Origin: Allobosea sp. CRIB-10
Lineage (GTDB): Bacteria > Pseudomonadota > Alphaproteobacteria > Rhizobiales > Beijerinckiaceae
DNA length: 64,000 bases
Direction of reading: 5' to 3'
NCBI RefSeq assembly: GCF_900112185.1
Contig: NZ_FOKP01000015.1
Span: 83,971 to 147,970, forward strand
Each line of letters starts with the position of its first letter. Positions within the stretch are counted from its first letter, which is position 1. Positions 63,930-64,000 of the stretch are shown here, one piece after another. Under the pieces are notes generated by a model, which was not told where the DNA came from, ran no database searches, and saw only the letters and a program-made list of their open reading frames with translations. A program made the translations under genes and the position numbers.

Positions 63930-64000
63930 TCAAGCGGTTTGTTCGCGCCATGGTTGTCTGTCCCGGATGACGGCGTTGAGGATTGTGACGAGCTTTCGGG
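63930..64000 (-). CDS. IS110-like transposase, C-terminal end (cut by window edge)
   Basis: Reading leftward from the window end, an open frame gives RKLVTILNAVIRDRQPW then REQTA and a stop at 63930. This matches the C-terminus of IS110/IS116/IS902 family transposases (typically RKLL-x-LNAM-x-RDG-x-PW). Only about 23 residues are visible. The element, if complete, lies mostly outside the window to the right, and its right-hand neighbour is not seen. Confidence 0.6.
   Translation of the reverse strand, partial: RKLVTILNAVIRDRQPWREQTA

Noticed and set aside
63706..63951. 81-codon minus-strand frame upstream of xseB
   Set aside because: It runs through the family-A palindrome and is Ser/Arg-rich without a ribosome site; the overlapping IS110-like frame is better supported.

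Overview
The window is about 64 kb of high-GC chromosomal DNA. It looks like a soil or rhizosphere alphaproteobacterium of the order Hyphomicrobiales (Rhizobiales), closest in style to Bosea, Bradyrhizobium or Methylobacterium. This is inferred from three things: palindromic intergenic repeats of the type common in that order, a BioR-type GntR regulator with its TTATCTATAA-type box (an alphaproteobacterial biotin circuit), and the density of ABC, TctABC, LysR and GntR genes. No rRNA, tRNA, prophage or CRISPR array was seen. Genus-level placement is a guess.

Layout. 1-5.8 kb: cut methyltransferase, Lrp/AsnC regulator divergent from an MFS transporter, Zn alcohol dehydrogenase, LysR regulator, Tat-exported metallo-beta-lactamase-fold hydrolase. 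5.9-14.7 kb: one leftward block for shikimate/quinate breakdown (LysR, shikimate dehydrogenase, a complete Liv-type ABC importer, and a fused 3-dehydroshikimate dehydratase that makes protocatechuate). 14.8-16.9 kb: small membrane protein plus HlyD-like adaptor, and a small secreted protein. 16.9-20.2 kb: aspartate:alanine antiporter plus aspartate 4-decarboxylase. 20.4-26.6 kb: FCD-GntR regulator divergent from a catabolic operon (PdxA-like dehydrogenase, TctC-TctB-TctA, and a DapA-superfamily enzyme resembling 2-keto-3-deoxy-L-arabonate dehydratase). 26.6-34.6 kb: a 44-codon gene with a good ribosome site, a frameshifted VOC gene, MFS, AcuI-like reductase, LysR, Sua5/YrdC, acyl-CoA dehydrogenase, methyltransferase. 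34.7-47.9 kb: two SDRs, chemoreceptor, CorA, SLC13 permease, dicarboxylate symporter, MOSC, cysteine synthase, RNA methyltransferase, GlcD-type oxidase.

48.2-50.8 kb holds the most unusual gene: an 859-residue protein with a nitrilase-like N-terminus (candidate Glu94/Lys193/Cys240 triad) and a C-terminus resembling the stem region of leukocidin/hemolysin-type pore-forming toxins. It stands alone between palindromic sequences. After it come gamma-glutamyltransferase, an SRAP peptidase, dxs-tlyA, MFS, a DUF2269 / SDR-DoxX pair, an EamA exporter, pirin, the BioR-BioY biotin circuit with two operator boxes, xseB away from its usual dxs partners, and the last codons of an IS110-like transposase at the right edge.

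The main themes are uptake and catabolism of plant-derived small molecules (shikimate, sugar acids, dicarboxylates, aspartate), each with a local regulator. Four families of dispersed palindromes sit in the gaps between genes.
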